Shown here piece by piece: positions 23,438 to 32,063 of a stretch of 43,689 nucleotides of DNA. Numbering within the stretch: the first letter of the stretch is position 1; each line of letters begins with the position of its first letter. The stretch comes from Bacteroidia bacterium (GTDB lineage Bacteria; Bacteroidota; Bacteroidia; NS11-12g; UBA9320): assembly GCA_017857855.1 (NCBI GenBank), contig JAFMCI010000014.1, positions 1-43,689 on the forward strand, in the 5' to 3' direction. The notes beneath the pieces are model-generated. The model did no database searches. It worked only from the letters and a program-made list of their open reading frames with translations, and was not told where the DNA came from. Both the position numbers and the translations under genes were made by a program.

Positions 23438-25122
23438 TTTTTTGAATTAGGAAGCTGATTTAATGTTGTTTGTCTGAGGTCCATTTGGTTTAACGAATTT
23501 ATAATCAACCCATTTACAGCTTGACTTCTAATCCAAATACTCTCATCATAAAATAGCAAGGCAAAAGGTTGATTCTGGGATAAGTTTTCTTCTAAGGTCG
23601 TAAATATTTCGGCGCGTTTTGTTAGATCTGTTTCTTTCAGTAATAACTCATAATTTGCATCAAAAAAAGCGTTTTCATAACGTGTATAGTTAGGGCCGTT
23701 AGGGGCCTTGTTTGGGCCATAAAAACAAGCCATATAATTTTCTCCATCTGGGTAATCAGCAATCCAACTTCCTCTAAAAAATGACAAATCGCCAACTGAT
23801 TTTTGTTGTTTGAGTAAGCTTGAAGGGACTACTTCTATTTTTAGCTGAATTCCTACAGCGGCACAATTTTTTTGAACCAAAATGCACAAATCTAAGTAAT
23901 CTCTGGTGGTGGTTAGGAGGATTGGTTTCGTCTGCTTAATTCCACTTTTTATTAGGCATTCTTTTGCTTTAGAGGGGTTGAAAAGTGGTTCTGTTGCTTC
24001 TCGATAAGAGGGGAGTCCTGTGGGTGAGAAACCCCCATCTGCTGCCTGCCCAACATTATTACGCAAATAGGTAATCATGGCTTCTCGGTTTATAGCGTAG
24101 CTTATTGCTTTTCGAAAGTAGAGATTGTGTACCGGAGAGATTTTGTCTTCTACATTAAATGCCAGGTACTCTGTGTTTAGATATGGGCTCTTAATTAATG
24201 TAAATTCTTTTAAATACTTGGGTTGTAAGAAGCCTTGCGCATTTAAAATCTCATCCTTAAAAGAACTCTCTAAGCCAGTAAATAGGTCTAATTTTCCTTG
24301 TGAAAATTCTAGAAGTTCCGTTTGCTTACTCTGAATAAAAGAGATAGAAATTGCATCAAGCTTAGGAATGGGATTACTTGGGCTAGACTCAAAGTAAGAG
24401 TCGTTTTTAAGAAAGTTAAGTTTTATGCCATCGTGCCAGTTTGCAAATTGAAAGGGTCCTGTTCCGACTGGGTGTTTACCAAAATCTAATCCATAGTGCG
24501 CTACCGCTTCTTTTGGCACAACATAACAATATGCCATAGTCAGGAGACTCAATAGTGGCGTAAATGGCTTCTTTAGGTTTACTTGAAGCGTAGAGTCGTT
24601 TAACGCAATAAATGGATTAGATTCGGCTATAATGCCATTAAAGATCCAAGCTCCATCTGATGCTGTTTTGGGGTTTATTAACCTACTGAATGTGTAAACA
24701 AAATCATCAGCTTTGACCGCTCTTTTTAAGCCCTTAAAAATAGGGTCGTTGTGGAAAAGTACATCATTTCGGAGTGTGAAAGTATATGTTTTGGAGTCGT
24801 TAGAAATAGACCATTTTTTTGCTATAGCCGGTGCTATGTTTAGGTCCTTGTCTAGTTGGAGTAATCCGTTAAATAGCTGATTTACAGCTCTTATGTTTTC
24901 TTGAGTTCGCGCAAATGCAGGATCTAAAGAGGTGATTCCCGTAGGGCTATTGAAGCGAATTATCTGATATTTTTTAGTTTCGGGAGAAGTGTGACAAGAA
25001 ATCAACATAAATCCGATGTGAATAACTATGAAAAACCTGTTAATTACACCGCGCAGAATCGGAGTAGATTTGAATTTTAAAGATTGATAACGGTGCGACC
25101 ACAGATTACTTATTACGGACAT
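23434..25122 (-). CDS. Oligopeptide-type ABC substrate-binding lipoprotein (SBP_bac_5)
   Basis: This 562-aa protein of the DppA/OppA family has a hydrophobic signal and lipobox LISC (C43). SBP_bac_5 features follow: LDPAFARTQENIRAVNQLFNG, KKWSISNDSKTYTFTLR, HPVGTGPFQF and RKAISYAINREAM, and the C-terminal lobe is present. It should capture peptides for import, but no permease or ATPase genes are adjacent. The only canonical start is ATG 25122, which gives an unusually long 30-residue stretch before the hydrophobic core and overlaps the divergent gene. A CTG at 25056 would give a textbook lipoprotein signal (RGVINRFFIVIHIGFMLISC). Confidence 0.85.
   Translation of the reverse strand: MSVISNLWSHRYQSLKFKSTPILRGVINRFFIVIHIGFMLISCHTSPETKKYQIIRFNSPTGITSLDPAFARTQENIRAVNQLFNGLLQLDKDLNIAPAIAKKWSISNDSKTYTFTLRNDVLFHNDPIFKGLKRAVKADDFVYTFSRLINPKTASDGAWIFNGIIAESNPFIALNDSTLQVNLKKPFTPLLSLLTMAYCYVVPKEAVAHYGLDFGKHPVGTGPFQFANWHDGIKLNFLKNDSYFESSPSNPIPKLDAISISFIQSKQTELLEFSQGKLDLFTGLESSFKDEILNAQGFLQPKYLKEFTLIKSPYLNTEYLAFNVEDKISPVHNLYFRKAISYAINREAMITYLRNNVGQAADGGFSPTGLPSYREATEPLFNPSKAKECLIKSGIKQTKPILLTTTRDYLDLCILVQKNCAAVGIQLKIEVVPSSLLKQQKSVGDLSFFRGSWIADYPDGENYMACFYGPNKAPNGPNYTRYENAFFDANYELLLKETDLTKRAEIFTTLEENLSQNQPFALLFYDESIWIRSQAVNGLIINSLNQMDLRQTTLNQLPNSKK
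25065..25072 (+). promoter_or_regulatory. -7 box of the MBL-fold hydrolase/parAB run
   Basis: TAGATTTG matches TAnnTTTG and lies 20 nt before the GTG at 25093. It falls within the 5' coding region of the divergent lipoprotein gene if that gene starts at 25122. Confidence 0.5.
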
Positions 25123-25779
25123 TCTTGCTTCTCTATACTAATAGGGGGTAAAAATATACTGTTTGATCCATTTATTACGCCAAATCCCAAGGCTAATATG
25201 GTCGATGTTTCCACAATTAAGCCAGATTTCATCTGCATATCTCATGGCCACGGTGACCATGTTGCTGATGCGGTTAGTATTGCAAAGCAAAGCAATGCAC
25301 AAGTACTGGGAGCATATGAAGTGACTGAGTGGCTTGTTAATCAAGGGATTACAAATTGCATTCCGATGAATATTGGTGGAACAGTAAACTTAGGTTTTTG
25401 TACTGTTCAAATGGTAAAAGCCGAACATAGTAGTTCATTTCCGGATGGGTCATATGCAGGTAACGCAGCGGGTTTTGTAGTTAAAAGTAGTGAAGCTTCT
25501 TTTTATTACGCTGGAGATACGGCGCTCACCTTAGATATGCAACTTATTCCACTTTATAGTAAGCTAGATTTTGCTTTTTTACCCATAGGTGATAATTTTA
25601 CCATGGGGATAAAAGATGCAGCTCGAGCGGCAAAGTTAGTTCAATGCAAAAAAGTGGTAGGAATGCATTTTGATACGTTTTTACCCATAGAAATAAACCA
25701 CAGTGAAGCACTGGATCATTTTGAAAGTGAACAGCTGCAACTCACGCTTCCTTTAATAAACCAAACCTTTCAATTATAA
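25093..25779 (+). CDS. Metal-dependent hydrolase, UPF0173/MBL fold
   Basis: This 228-aa protein has the metallo-beta-lactamase fold: QITYYGHSCFSI at the N-terminus, the zinc motif SHGHGDH, a further His in KAEHSSSFPDG, FYYAGDTALT and the terminal GMHFDTFLPI. It matches the UPF0173 family of small hydrolases, whose substrates are unknown. I chose GTG 25093 since family members begin right before ITY-GHSC. A TTG at 25084 would add three residues. It precedes parA by 8 bp and is probably co-transcribed with it. Confidence 0.88.
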   Translation: MRPQITYYGHSCFSILIGGKNILFDPFITPNPKANMVDVSTIKPDFICISHGHGDHVADAVSIAKQSNAQVLGAYEVTEWLVNQGITNCIPMNIGGTVNLGFCTVQMVKAEHSSSFPDGSYAGNAAGFVVKSSEASFYYAGDTALTLDMQLIPLYSKLDFAFLPIGDNFTMGIKDAARAAKLVQCKKVVGMHFDTFLPIEINHSEALDHFESEQLQLTLPLINQTFQL

Positions 25780-25787
25780 TATAAATC

Positions 25788-26588
25788 ATGTCTAAAATTA
25801 TTTGCGTTGCAAACCAAAAAGGTGGAGTAGGTAAGACTACTACGGCCACTAACCTAGCTCACAGCCTCGCTATCTTAGAAAATAAAGTCTTGCTTGTTGA
25901 TGCTGATCCGCAAGCTAACACTACGTCTCATCTAGGTTTTGACCCTAAAAATATAAGATTAGGTTTATATGAACTGATGGTGCAAGATATGGATCCATTG
26001 GATGCTATTTTAGATACCAAATACGAGTATTTAAAACTTCTTCCGGCAAATATTGATTTGGTTGGTGCGGAAATAGAAATGATTGATTTACCAAATAGGG
26101 AAAGAATCATGTCTAAGCTATTTGCTAAAATCAGAGATAACTATGATTTTATAATTATTGACTGTTCGCCATCACTTGGATTAATTACTACAAATGCGCT
26201 GGGTGCATCTGATTCGGTTTTAATACCGGTGCAATGTGAGTATTTTGCGTTAGAAGGATTAGGTAAACTGCTTAACACTATTAAAATCATTCAACGTAGT
26301 ATAAATACCAATTTAGAAATAGAGGGTCTCCTGCTAACTATGCATGATTCTCGTTTAAGGTTATCAAATCAAGTTGTAGAAGAAGTTAAACTTCATTTTC
26401 AACAATTGGTTTTTGATACTATTATCAAAAGAAATACGACCTTGAGTGAAGCTCCAAGTTTTGGAGTTCCTGTGCTTGAATTTGACGCAACAGCTGTAGG
26501 TAGCGTGGGATATTTGAACTTAGCAAGGGAGATTCTGCAAAAAAATGGAATGACAAAAATTAGCGAAGAAGAAAGGATTATTCAATAA
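25788..26588 (+). CDS. parA: Chromosome partitioning ATPase ParA/Soj
   Basis: This 266-aa ParA-type ATPase has the deviant Walker A KGGVGKTTTA (11-20), the switch region DADPQANTTSHLG and Walker B FIIIDCSPSLGL. It has no N-terminal HTH, so it is the short chromosomal (Soj) form. It works with ParB to segregate the origin region. It lies 8 bp after the MBL hydrolase gene and its stop directly abuts the parB start. Confidence 0.95.
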   Translation: MSKIICVANQKGGVGKTTTATNLAHSLAILENKVLLVDADPQANTTSHLGFDPKNIRLGLYELMVQDMDPLDAILDTKYEYLKLLPANIDLVGAEIEMIDLPNRERIMSKLFAKIRDNYDFIIIDCSPSLGLITTNALGASDSVLIPVQCEYFALEGLGKLLNTIKIIQRSINTNLEIEGLLLTMHDSRLRLSNQVVEEVKLHFQQLVFDTIIKRNTTLSEAPSFGVPVLEFDATAVGSVGYLNLAREILQKNGMTKISEEERIIQ

Positions 26589-27470
26589 ATGACTAAGAAA
26601 GTATTAGGAAGAGGGCTAAGTGCGTTGCTTGAAAACGCAGATACCGATATTACGGGGATAGAACCAAAGGCACTTCATAGTATTGCCGAAATTAAAATAA
26701 GCCAAATTATAGCGAATCCATTTCAACCTCGTACAGAGTTTGATGAAGTTGCTTTGCAGGAATTGTCTGAATCTATTAAAGTACATGGAATTATACAGCC
26801 TATCACTGTCCGTAAAATAGGATATGAAAAGTATGAACTGATAAGTGGTGAACGCAGAACTAGAGCGTCAATCCTTGCTGGGTTGAATGCTATTCCAGCG
26901 TATATTAGACTTGCAAACGACCAGCAAATGCTGGAAATGGCACTTATTGAAAACATACAACGAGAAAATCTAAACTCTATAGAGGTAGCGCTATCTTACA
27001 AGCGTTTATTAGATGAGTGCGGACTCAAACAAGAGGAATTAGGAGATAGGGTAGGAAAGAAGAGAACAACGGTTAATAACTACCTTAGATTATTAAAATT
27101 GCCTGATGAAATACAAATGGCGATCAAAGAAGGCGAGCTTATGATGGGGCACGCTAGGGCACTTGTGAATGTAGAAAACTCGGAAAATCAATTGGCTATT
27201 TTTAGAGCTGCTATAAATGGAAGTTTATCTGTACGTCAAGTAGAAGAGTTGGTGCGCGCTGAAAAAGAAACGCCTGCTGATGCAGGAACGCACAGCAGAG
27301 CGGCGGCTAAGTACTTTGATTTTACGAATTTTCTTAAGGATAAAGCAAGTATCGAGAAAAAATTCAATACCGACATACGTTTTAAGTCTCGTTCTAATGA
27401 TAATGGAACCATCATTATTAGTTTTTCTTCTAAAGAACAATTAGAAGAGATTCTTAGCAAAATGGTTTAA
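26589..27470 (+). CDS. parB: Chromosome partitioning protein ParB/Spo0J
   Basis: This 293-aa DNA-binding CTPase has ISQIIANPFQPR at the start of the ParB domain, the CTP-binding GERRTRAS box, ENIQRENL, a helix-turn-helix (EELGDRVGKKRTTVNNYLRL) and a C-terminal dimer region with DIRFKSRSNDNG. It loads on parS sites near the origin. I found no parS-like 16-mer (a CACGTG core with TGTTTC or TGTTCC arms) in this window, so its sites lie elsewhere. It abuts parA directly. Confidence 0.95.
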   Translation: MTKKVLGRGLSALLENADTDITGIEPKALHSIAEIKISQIIANPFQPRTEFDEVALQELSESIKVHGIIQPITVRKIGYEKYELISGERRTRASILAGLNAIPAYIRLANDQQMLEMALIENIQRENLNSIEVALSYKRLLDECGLKQEELGDRVGKKRTTVNNYLRLLKLPDEIQMAIKEGELMMGHARALVNVENSENQLAIFRAAINGSLSVRQVEELVRAEKETPADAGTHSRAAAKYFDFTNFLKDKASIEKKFNTDIRFKSRSNDNGTIIISFSSKEQLEEILSKMV

Positions 27471-27471
27471 T

Positions 27472-27479
27472 TACTTTTG
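27472..27479 (+). promoter_or_regulatory. -7 box of the DUF5683 gene
   Basis: TACTTTTG begins two bases after the parB stop and ends 6 nt before the ATG at 27486. DUF5683 can therefore be transcribed apart from parAB with almost no leader. Confidence 0.6.
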
Positions 27480-27485
27480 CACCCA

Positions 27486-28067
27486 ATGTTGCGGAGTTTT
27501 CTTTTAGGTAGTATCCTTTGCAGTGTAGTTTACGCTACCTCGGCTCAAATACCATACAATCATGCTTATTTCAACCAAAAGAGGGTTAATTTGCTTGGTA
27601 AAGAGCAAAAAGATTCCATAAAATGGGCTGATCCCAAAAAAGCAACAGTATTGGCTTTGTCAATCCCTGGAGCTGGTCAGATTTATAATAAAAAGTACTG
27701 GAAAGCTGGTGTTGTATATGCCGGTTTTGGTGGGTTGATTTACATGTTTAAGTACAATACAGACAGTCTTAATAAGTACCAGAATATTTATATCTCAAAG
27801 TTAGACACGAGCATACTTGATCTAGCACCTAATCGGTCTGAAGCGTCTATAAAAAGTGATCGGGACTTTCATCGTAGATATAGGGATATTTCATTATTAG
27901 GTTTTGTTGGGCTGTATGCATTACAGGCAATAGATGCCAATGTTGATGCGCATCTTAAAGAATTTAAAGTAAATAAAGAATTGAGTTTAAAGCTAACCCC
28001 AGAGATCTATTCTACTAAGCACAATATGGGGTACTATAATGGTTTTACGCTCACTATGAAATTTTAA
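27486..28067 (+). CDS. DUF5683 membrane protein
   Basis: This 193-aa protein has a signal peptide or N-terminal anchor (LRSFLLGSILCSVVYATSAQ). Then come WADPKKATVLALSIPGAGQIYNKKYWK and a transmembrane segment (GVVYAGFGGLIYMFKYN), the core of DUF5683. A second hydrophobic segment is near LLGFVGLYALQAI, and the end is beta-rich. In Bacteroidota this family commonly follows parAB, as it does here. Its function is unknown. I chose ATG 27486: a TTG at 27477 is inside the promoter box and so could not be translated from that start site. Confidence 0.86.
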   Translation: MLRSFLLGSILCSVVYATSAQIPYNHAYFNQKRVNLLGKEQKDSIKWADPKKATVLALSIPGAGQIYNKKYWKAGVVYAGFGGLIYMFKYNTDSLNKYQNIYISKLDTSILDLAPNRSEASIKSDRDFHRRYRDISLLGFVGLYALQAIDANVDAHLKEFKVNKELSLKLTPEIYSTKHNMGYYNGFTLTMKF

Positions 28068-28092
28068 ACAAGAAAATATAAATAAAATTAAC

Positions 28093-28980
28093 ATGCAAAA
28101 TATTTCAGTAATCGGTTCAGGAACAATGGGTAATGGAATTGCCCACGTATTTGCTCAAAACGGCTATAAGGTTTCGCTAATAGATATAAACCAAGCCGCA
28201 CTTGACAGAGCATTGGCAACAATTGCCAAAAACTTAGACAGAATGGTGGCTAAAGAAAAAATTACAGCAGAAGATAAAGCTTCTACTTTGGCTAATATCA
28301 GCACTCACACAGATATCGCAGGTGGTGTTAAATATGCTGAATTAGTGATAGAAGCAGCTACCGAAAACAAGGATCTGAAATTTAAAATTTTTGGAGATAT
28401 GGATGTCTACGCTCCGGCAGGTTGCATACTTGCATCAAATACTTCATCTATTAGCATTACAGAACTGGCTGCTCAAACCAATAGGCCAGATAAGGTAATA
28501 GGAATGCATTTTATGAATCCTGTGCCCGTGATGTTGCTAGTAGAAATTATTAATGGTTATAACACTTCAAAAGAAGTAACTGCTATAATTGATGATTTAA
28601 GTAGAAAAATAGGAAAGGTGCCTGCTATGGCAAACGACTATCCCGGATTTATAGCCAATAGAATTTTGATGCCTATGATTAATGAAGCTATTTGGACACT
28701 TCATGAAGGTGTAGGAGAGGTTACCGAAATAGATACGGTTATGAAGTTAGGAATGGCGCATCCTATGGGACCATTGCAATTAGCTGATTTTATAGGGTTA
28801 GACGTATGTTTAGCAATACTACACGTGCTTCATGATGGTTTTGGTAATCCAAAATATGCACCTTGTCCTTTGTTAGTTAATATGGTAAATGCGGGTAAGA
28901 AAGGAGTGAAATCTGGAGAAGGTTTTTATTCGTGGACGCACGGTACCAAAGAGCTAGTTGTGAGTGACAGTTTTTTATAA
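28093..28980 (+). CDS. 3-hydroxyacyl-CoA (3-hydroxybutyryl-CoA) dehydrogenase
   Basis: This 295-aa enzyme oxidises 3-hydroxyacyl-CoA with NAD+ or performs the reverse reaction. It has the Rossmann motif GSGTMGNGIAHVF at the N-terminus, EAATENKDLK, the catalytic His in GMHFMNPVPVM, and NDYPGFIANRILMP. The C-terminal domain has GMAHPMGPLQLADFIGLD. Single-domain length matches Hbd/PaaH rather than the FadB fusion. It begins 25 bp after the DUF5683 gene and likely shares its transcript. Without neighbours of the same pathway, a role in butyrate-type, beta-oxidation or PHB metabolism cannot be chosen. Confidence 0.92.
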   Translation: MQNISVIGSGTMGNGIAHVFAQNGYKVSLIDINQAALDRALATIAKNLDRMVAKEKITAEDKASTLANISTHTDIAGGVKYAELVIEAATENKDLKFKIFGDMDVYAPAGCILASNTSSISITELAAQTNRPDKVIGMHFMNPVPVMLLVEIINGYNTSKEVTAIIDDLSRKIGKVPAMANDYPGFIANRILMPMINEAIWTLHEGVGEVTEIDTVMKLGMAHPMGPLQLADFIGLDVCLAILHVLHDGFGNPKYAPCPLLVNMVNAGKKGVKSGEGFYSWTHGTKELVVSDSFL

Positions 28981-28996
28981 AAAGGAACTACGTTTA

Positions 28997-29050
28997 CAAA
29001 CAAAGAAAACGCCATCTTAACTTAAGTTAAGATGGCGTTTTCTTTGTTTG
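28997..29050. terminator. Bidirectional terminator, 54-bp perfect palindrome
   Basis: The 54 bases form a perfect inverted repeat with no loop, centred between 29023 and 29024, with A-rich and T-rich outer arms. It separates the convergent dehydrogenase gene (plus) and cold-shock gene (minus). Confidence 0.88.
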
Positions 29051-29065
29051 GATATAAAAGTTGGT

Positions 29066-29512
29066 TTAGATTTTAGTAACCTTTACTGCATTGAGGCCTT
29101 TCATGCCCTTCTCCAATTCAAAGCTTACTTTGTCACCTTCTACAACATCATCTACAAGACCTTTGTAATGTACAAAGTAACTTTCGTTGGTACCAATCTC
29201 TTTAATGAAACCAAAACCTTTTTCGGTATTAAAGAAGTCGATCTTACCTTGACGCGAAGTATCCATGTCAAACTCTTCCTGCTTTGGAACAGAGGTGACA
29301 ATATCTTCTAGTTCAAATTCAACTTTTTTGTCAGGATCTGGTGGCGTATCAGAGATATTTCCATTCTCATCTATATAAGCAATCATGTTGTCTAAACCGC
29401 CTCCTTTTGAGGAAGCTTTACGCTCCATTCGCTTTTCATCCTTCTCTTTTTTCTTCTTTTGACGTTTTTTTTCTTTTTCTTTTTTAGAATAAGTTTCTTG
29501 TGATTTAGACAT
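29066..29512 (-). CDS. Cold-shock domain protein with basic N-terminal tail
   Basis: This 148-aa protein has a long Lys/Glu-rich N-terminal tail (residues 1-45) that is probably a charged helix or disordered. A linker with GGGLDNMIAYIDENGN follows. The C-terminal cold-shock domain (about 85-148) has RNP1 KGFGFI and RNP2 YFVHY, with GKIDFFNTE at its start. It should bind single-stranded RNA or DNA. I start at ATG 29512, which matches the MSKSQETYSKKEKEKK beginning common in Bacteroidota. The frame is open 14 codons further. A 7/8 box (TACATTCG, 29550-29543) lies upstream and would give a leader of about 30 nt. Confidence 0.9.
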   Translation of the reverse strand: MSKSQETYSKKEKEKKRQKKKKEKDEKRMERKASSKGGGLDNMIAYIDENGNISDTPPDPDKKVEFELEDIVTSVPKQEEFDMDTSRQGKIDFFNTEKGFGFIKEIGTNESYFVHYKGLVDDVVEGDKVSFELEKGMKGLNAVKVTKI

Positions 29513-29915
29513 TAATTGTACCTGGATATTATTTGTTGTACACGAATGTAACAATTAATTACCTATGAATTGATGCTAGTCATTATTTATTCGGAAGAAA
29601 GGGCGTTATTTATTAGGTTTATAGGTAGACAATGTACTTTAATATTTGGGTATATTCGGAGTTCGATTAAATTGGAAGCTAATTAAGCTTTGTGTCACGA
29701 ATCATCAACTGGAGAATTTTAAGCTACTCTGCTAAGCTTTTTTGGACAAATGATTATATAAATCCGGGTAAAATAAATCGTTTTTTTACCGGCCTTATCC
29801 TAGCCTGTTGTACTATTTATAACTATCCGTTCACTGTAGATTTAGTTTTAGTCCTTTTGCTAATTATTGGCAAAAAAGTACCGATTAGAATCCTAAAAAC
29901 TACATATTTGCGGAC
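29513..29915. other. Divergent non-coding region between cold-shock and DPP IV genes
   Basis: I see the likely minus-strand promoter of the cold-shock gene and the plus-strand box of the peptidase gene at its ends. A short plus-strand frame (29692-29919, GTG start) overlaps the DPP IV start by 4 bp, but it has no family resemblance and contains the promoter box. I treat it as non-coding. A T-rich dyad at about 29762-29790 is of unclear meaning. Confidence 0.4.
29903..29910 (+). promoter_or_regulatory. -7 box of the DPP IV gene
   Basis: CATATTTG (7/8 match, context TACATATTTG) ends 5 nt before the ATG at 29916, the same short spacing as other genes in the window. Confidence 0.45.
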
Positions 29916-32054
29916 ATGAGAAGAATACTTATTGGCCTTTTAGTAGCCTCGTCGCTACTTGGTTTTTCACAAGACAAACTCTTAACTATTCAAGATGCCA
30001 TACGTGGGTTTCAGTTATACCCGAAAGGCTTGTATGACGTGCAATGGTTGCCTGGAGGACAGTGGTTTTCGCAATTGACTATTTCTGAGTCAGGACAAAC
30101 TATTGAGGTACAAGAAATTAGCGTGACCAAAGGTAGAAACATAAGTGTTTCTCTAGATGACATAAATGCCTCATTAGCAGAAGATGCTAAGTTAAAAAGA
30201 TTGCCACGAGCTAATTGGATAAGCGATAAGGAATTTCAATTTATGTCTAATAGTCAAGGGTATGCTTATCACATAGAGAAAAAATCAATTCGTCTATTAA
30301 CTTATAAAAATGCGTTTAATGTGAATACACCTCAGCTTTTTAGTGATGGATCAGGATATATAGCTGAAACAGAAAAAGGATTAGCTTTTGATTTTAACGG
30401 GAATTCGGCAGAGATCAAGTCGGATATTGATGGTATAGTGATTGGCAAAACAGTTCATCGTTCAGAATTTGGGATTTCAGGAGGATTATTTCCTTCTCCA
30501 AGTCATGCGTTATTAGCCTATTACGAAATGGATGAACGAATGGTGACCCAATATCCACTCTACAAGTTGGCTGATACACCTGCCACAACTAATATGATTA
30601 GATATCCAACAGCTGGTGCAAAGAGTCATCATGTGCACGTTAAAATTAAAGATTTACGTAATGTAAGCGATGCGATAACCATAAAAACAACAGGAGATCC
30701 AGAGCAATACCTAACCAATGTAAGCTGGAGTGCAGATGAAAAATATGTATTAATTGCCTTGGTAAATCGCGCTCAAAACCACATGTGGTTAAATAAGTAC
30801 GATGCCAAATCAGGAGCTTTTATAAAAACGCTTTTTGAAGAAACCAATGAACGATATGTAGAGCCTGAACATGCAGCGATTTTCTTACCCAATGACCCTT
30901 CTAAATTTATTTGGTGGAGCGAGCGCGACGGATACAATCATCTGTATTTATATGATATAGAGGGTAAGTTGATTAAGCAGCTTACCAAAGGAGAATGGAT
31001 TGTTACGGAGTATGTTGGCATGTCTTCAGACGCTAAAAAGCTCTACATTGTGGGCACTAAAGATTCACCTCTAGAAAGACACTTGTATGCTGTGAATATG
31101 AAAAACGGTAAAATGGATAATCTTACGCAAACTCCGGGTTTTCATAATATAACGGCTAATTCAAATTGTTCGTTATTTATAGATGATTTTTCATCAACTT
31201 CGGTTCCTAAACAGATACGTTTACTAGATGGTTTGGGTAACTTAAAAGAAGTAATCTACACTGCAGAAAATCCATTAAAAGACTATAAACTAGGTGCTAT
31301 GGAGTTGGGAATACTTAAAGGAAATAGCGGGGAAGATTTATACTATCGTGTTTTTAAACCAATCGATTTTGATTCTACTAAAAAATATCCTGCTGTAGTT
31401 TACTTGTACAATGGCCCTCATTTACAGTTAATTACCAATAAATGGTTGGGTGGAGCAAATCTATGGTTTCAATACATGGCGCAAAAAGGCTATGTCGTAT
31501 TTAGTATAGACGGAAGAGGAAGTGCGGATAGAGGTTTTGCTTTTGAAAGTGCCATACATCGTAATTGCGGTGAAAAGGAAATGGAAGATCAACTTACAGG
31601 AGTGGAGTGGCTTAAAAAACAATCTTGGGTAGATGGTGATCGATTAGGTATTCATGGTTGGAGTTACGGTGGTTTTATGACTACAAGCATGATGACACGT
31701 CATCCAGGTGTTTTTAAAGTGGGCGTGGCAGGTGGTCCGGTAATAGACTGGAGCCTTTACGAGATTATGTATACCGAACGATATATGGACACACCGCAAG
31801 AAAATCCTGAAGGTTATGCTGCTACCAACCTAAAAAATCATGTTAAAAATTTAAACGGAAAGTTGCTTATGATACACGGTGGACAAGATGACGTTGTGGT
31901 TTGGCAACACAGTTTGCAATACCTAGAAACAGCCATCAAAGAAGGTGTACAGCTGGATTATTTTGTGTATCCACATCATCCTCATAACGTGGGAGGTAAG
32001 GACCGTGTTCACTTATATGAAAAAGTAAGTAATTACTTTTTTGACAACTTGTAA
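29916..32054 (+). CDS. S9B family dipeptidyl-peptidase IV
   Basis: This 712-aa exported peptidase has a signal peptide (about 1-19, ending GFSQ). The N-terminal region is a DPP IV-type beta-propeller (about 60-450) that includes YYEMDERMVTQYP, where S9B enzymes hold the substrate amino end by glutamates. The alpha/beta hydrolase domain (about 490-712) has the nucleophile Ser583 in GWSYGG, Asp658/659 in GGQDD and a catalytic His near H690 (HPHNVGG). It should remove X-Pro or X-Ala dipeptides in the periplasm. It begins a plus-strand run: the next gene starts 9 bp after its stop. Confidence 0.92.
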   Translation: MRRILIGLLVASSLLGFSQDKLLTIQDAIRGFQLYPKGLYDVQWLPGGQWFSQLTISESGQTIEVQEISVTKGRNISVSLDDINASLAEDAKLKRLPRANWISDKEFQFMSNSQGYAYHIEKKSIRLLTYKNAFNVNTPQLFSDGSGYIAETEKGLAFDFNGNSAEIKSDIDGIVIGKTVHRSEFGISGGLFPSPSHALLAYYEMDERMVTQYPLYKLADTPATTNMIRYPTAGAKSHHVHVKIKDLRNVSDAITIKTTGDPEQYLTNVSWSADEKYVLIALVNRAQNHMWLNKYDAKSGAFIKTLFEETNERYVEPEHAAIFLPNDPSKFIWWSERDGYNHLYLYDIEGKLIKQLTKGEWIVTEYVGMSSDAKKLYIVGTKDSPLERHLYAVNMKNGKMDNLTQTPGFHNITANSNCSLFIDDFSSTSVPKQIRLLDGLGNLKEVIYTAENPLKDYKLGAMELGILKGNSGEDLYYRVFKPIDFDSTKKYPAVVYLYNGPHLQLITNKWLGGANLWFQYMAQKGYVVFSIDGRGSADRGFAFESAIHRNCGEKEMEDQLTGVEWLKKQSWVDGDRLGIHGWSYGGFMTTSMMTRHPGVFKVGVAGGPVIDWSLYEIMYTERYMDTPQENPEGYAATNLKNHVKNLNGKLLMIHGGQDDVVVWQHSLQYLETAIKEGVQLDYFVYPHHPHNVGGKDRVHLYEKVSNYFFDNL

Positions 32055-32063
32055 AAACTGAAA

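Noticed and set aside
25788-27470. parS site or replication origin near parAB
   Set aside because: CACGTG cores in the window (near 28824, 37053 and 42413) lack the flanking arms of parS, and no dnaA boxes or dnaA gene are seen.
29692-29919. 75-residue frame overlapping the DPP IV start by 4 bp
   Set aside because: GTG start with no supporting site. It contains the promoter box of the next gene and has no recognisable motif. The ATGA overlap is probably chance.
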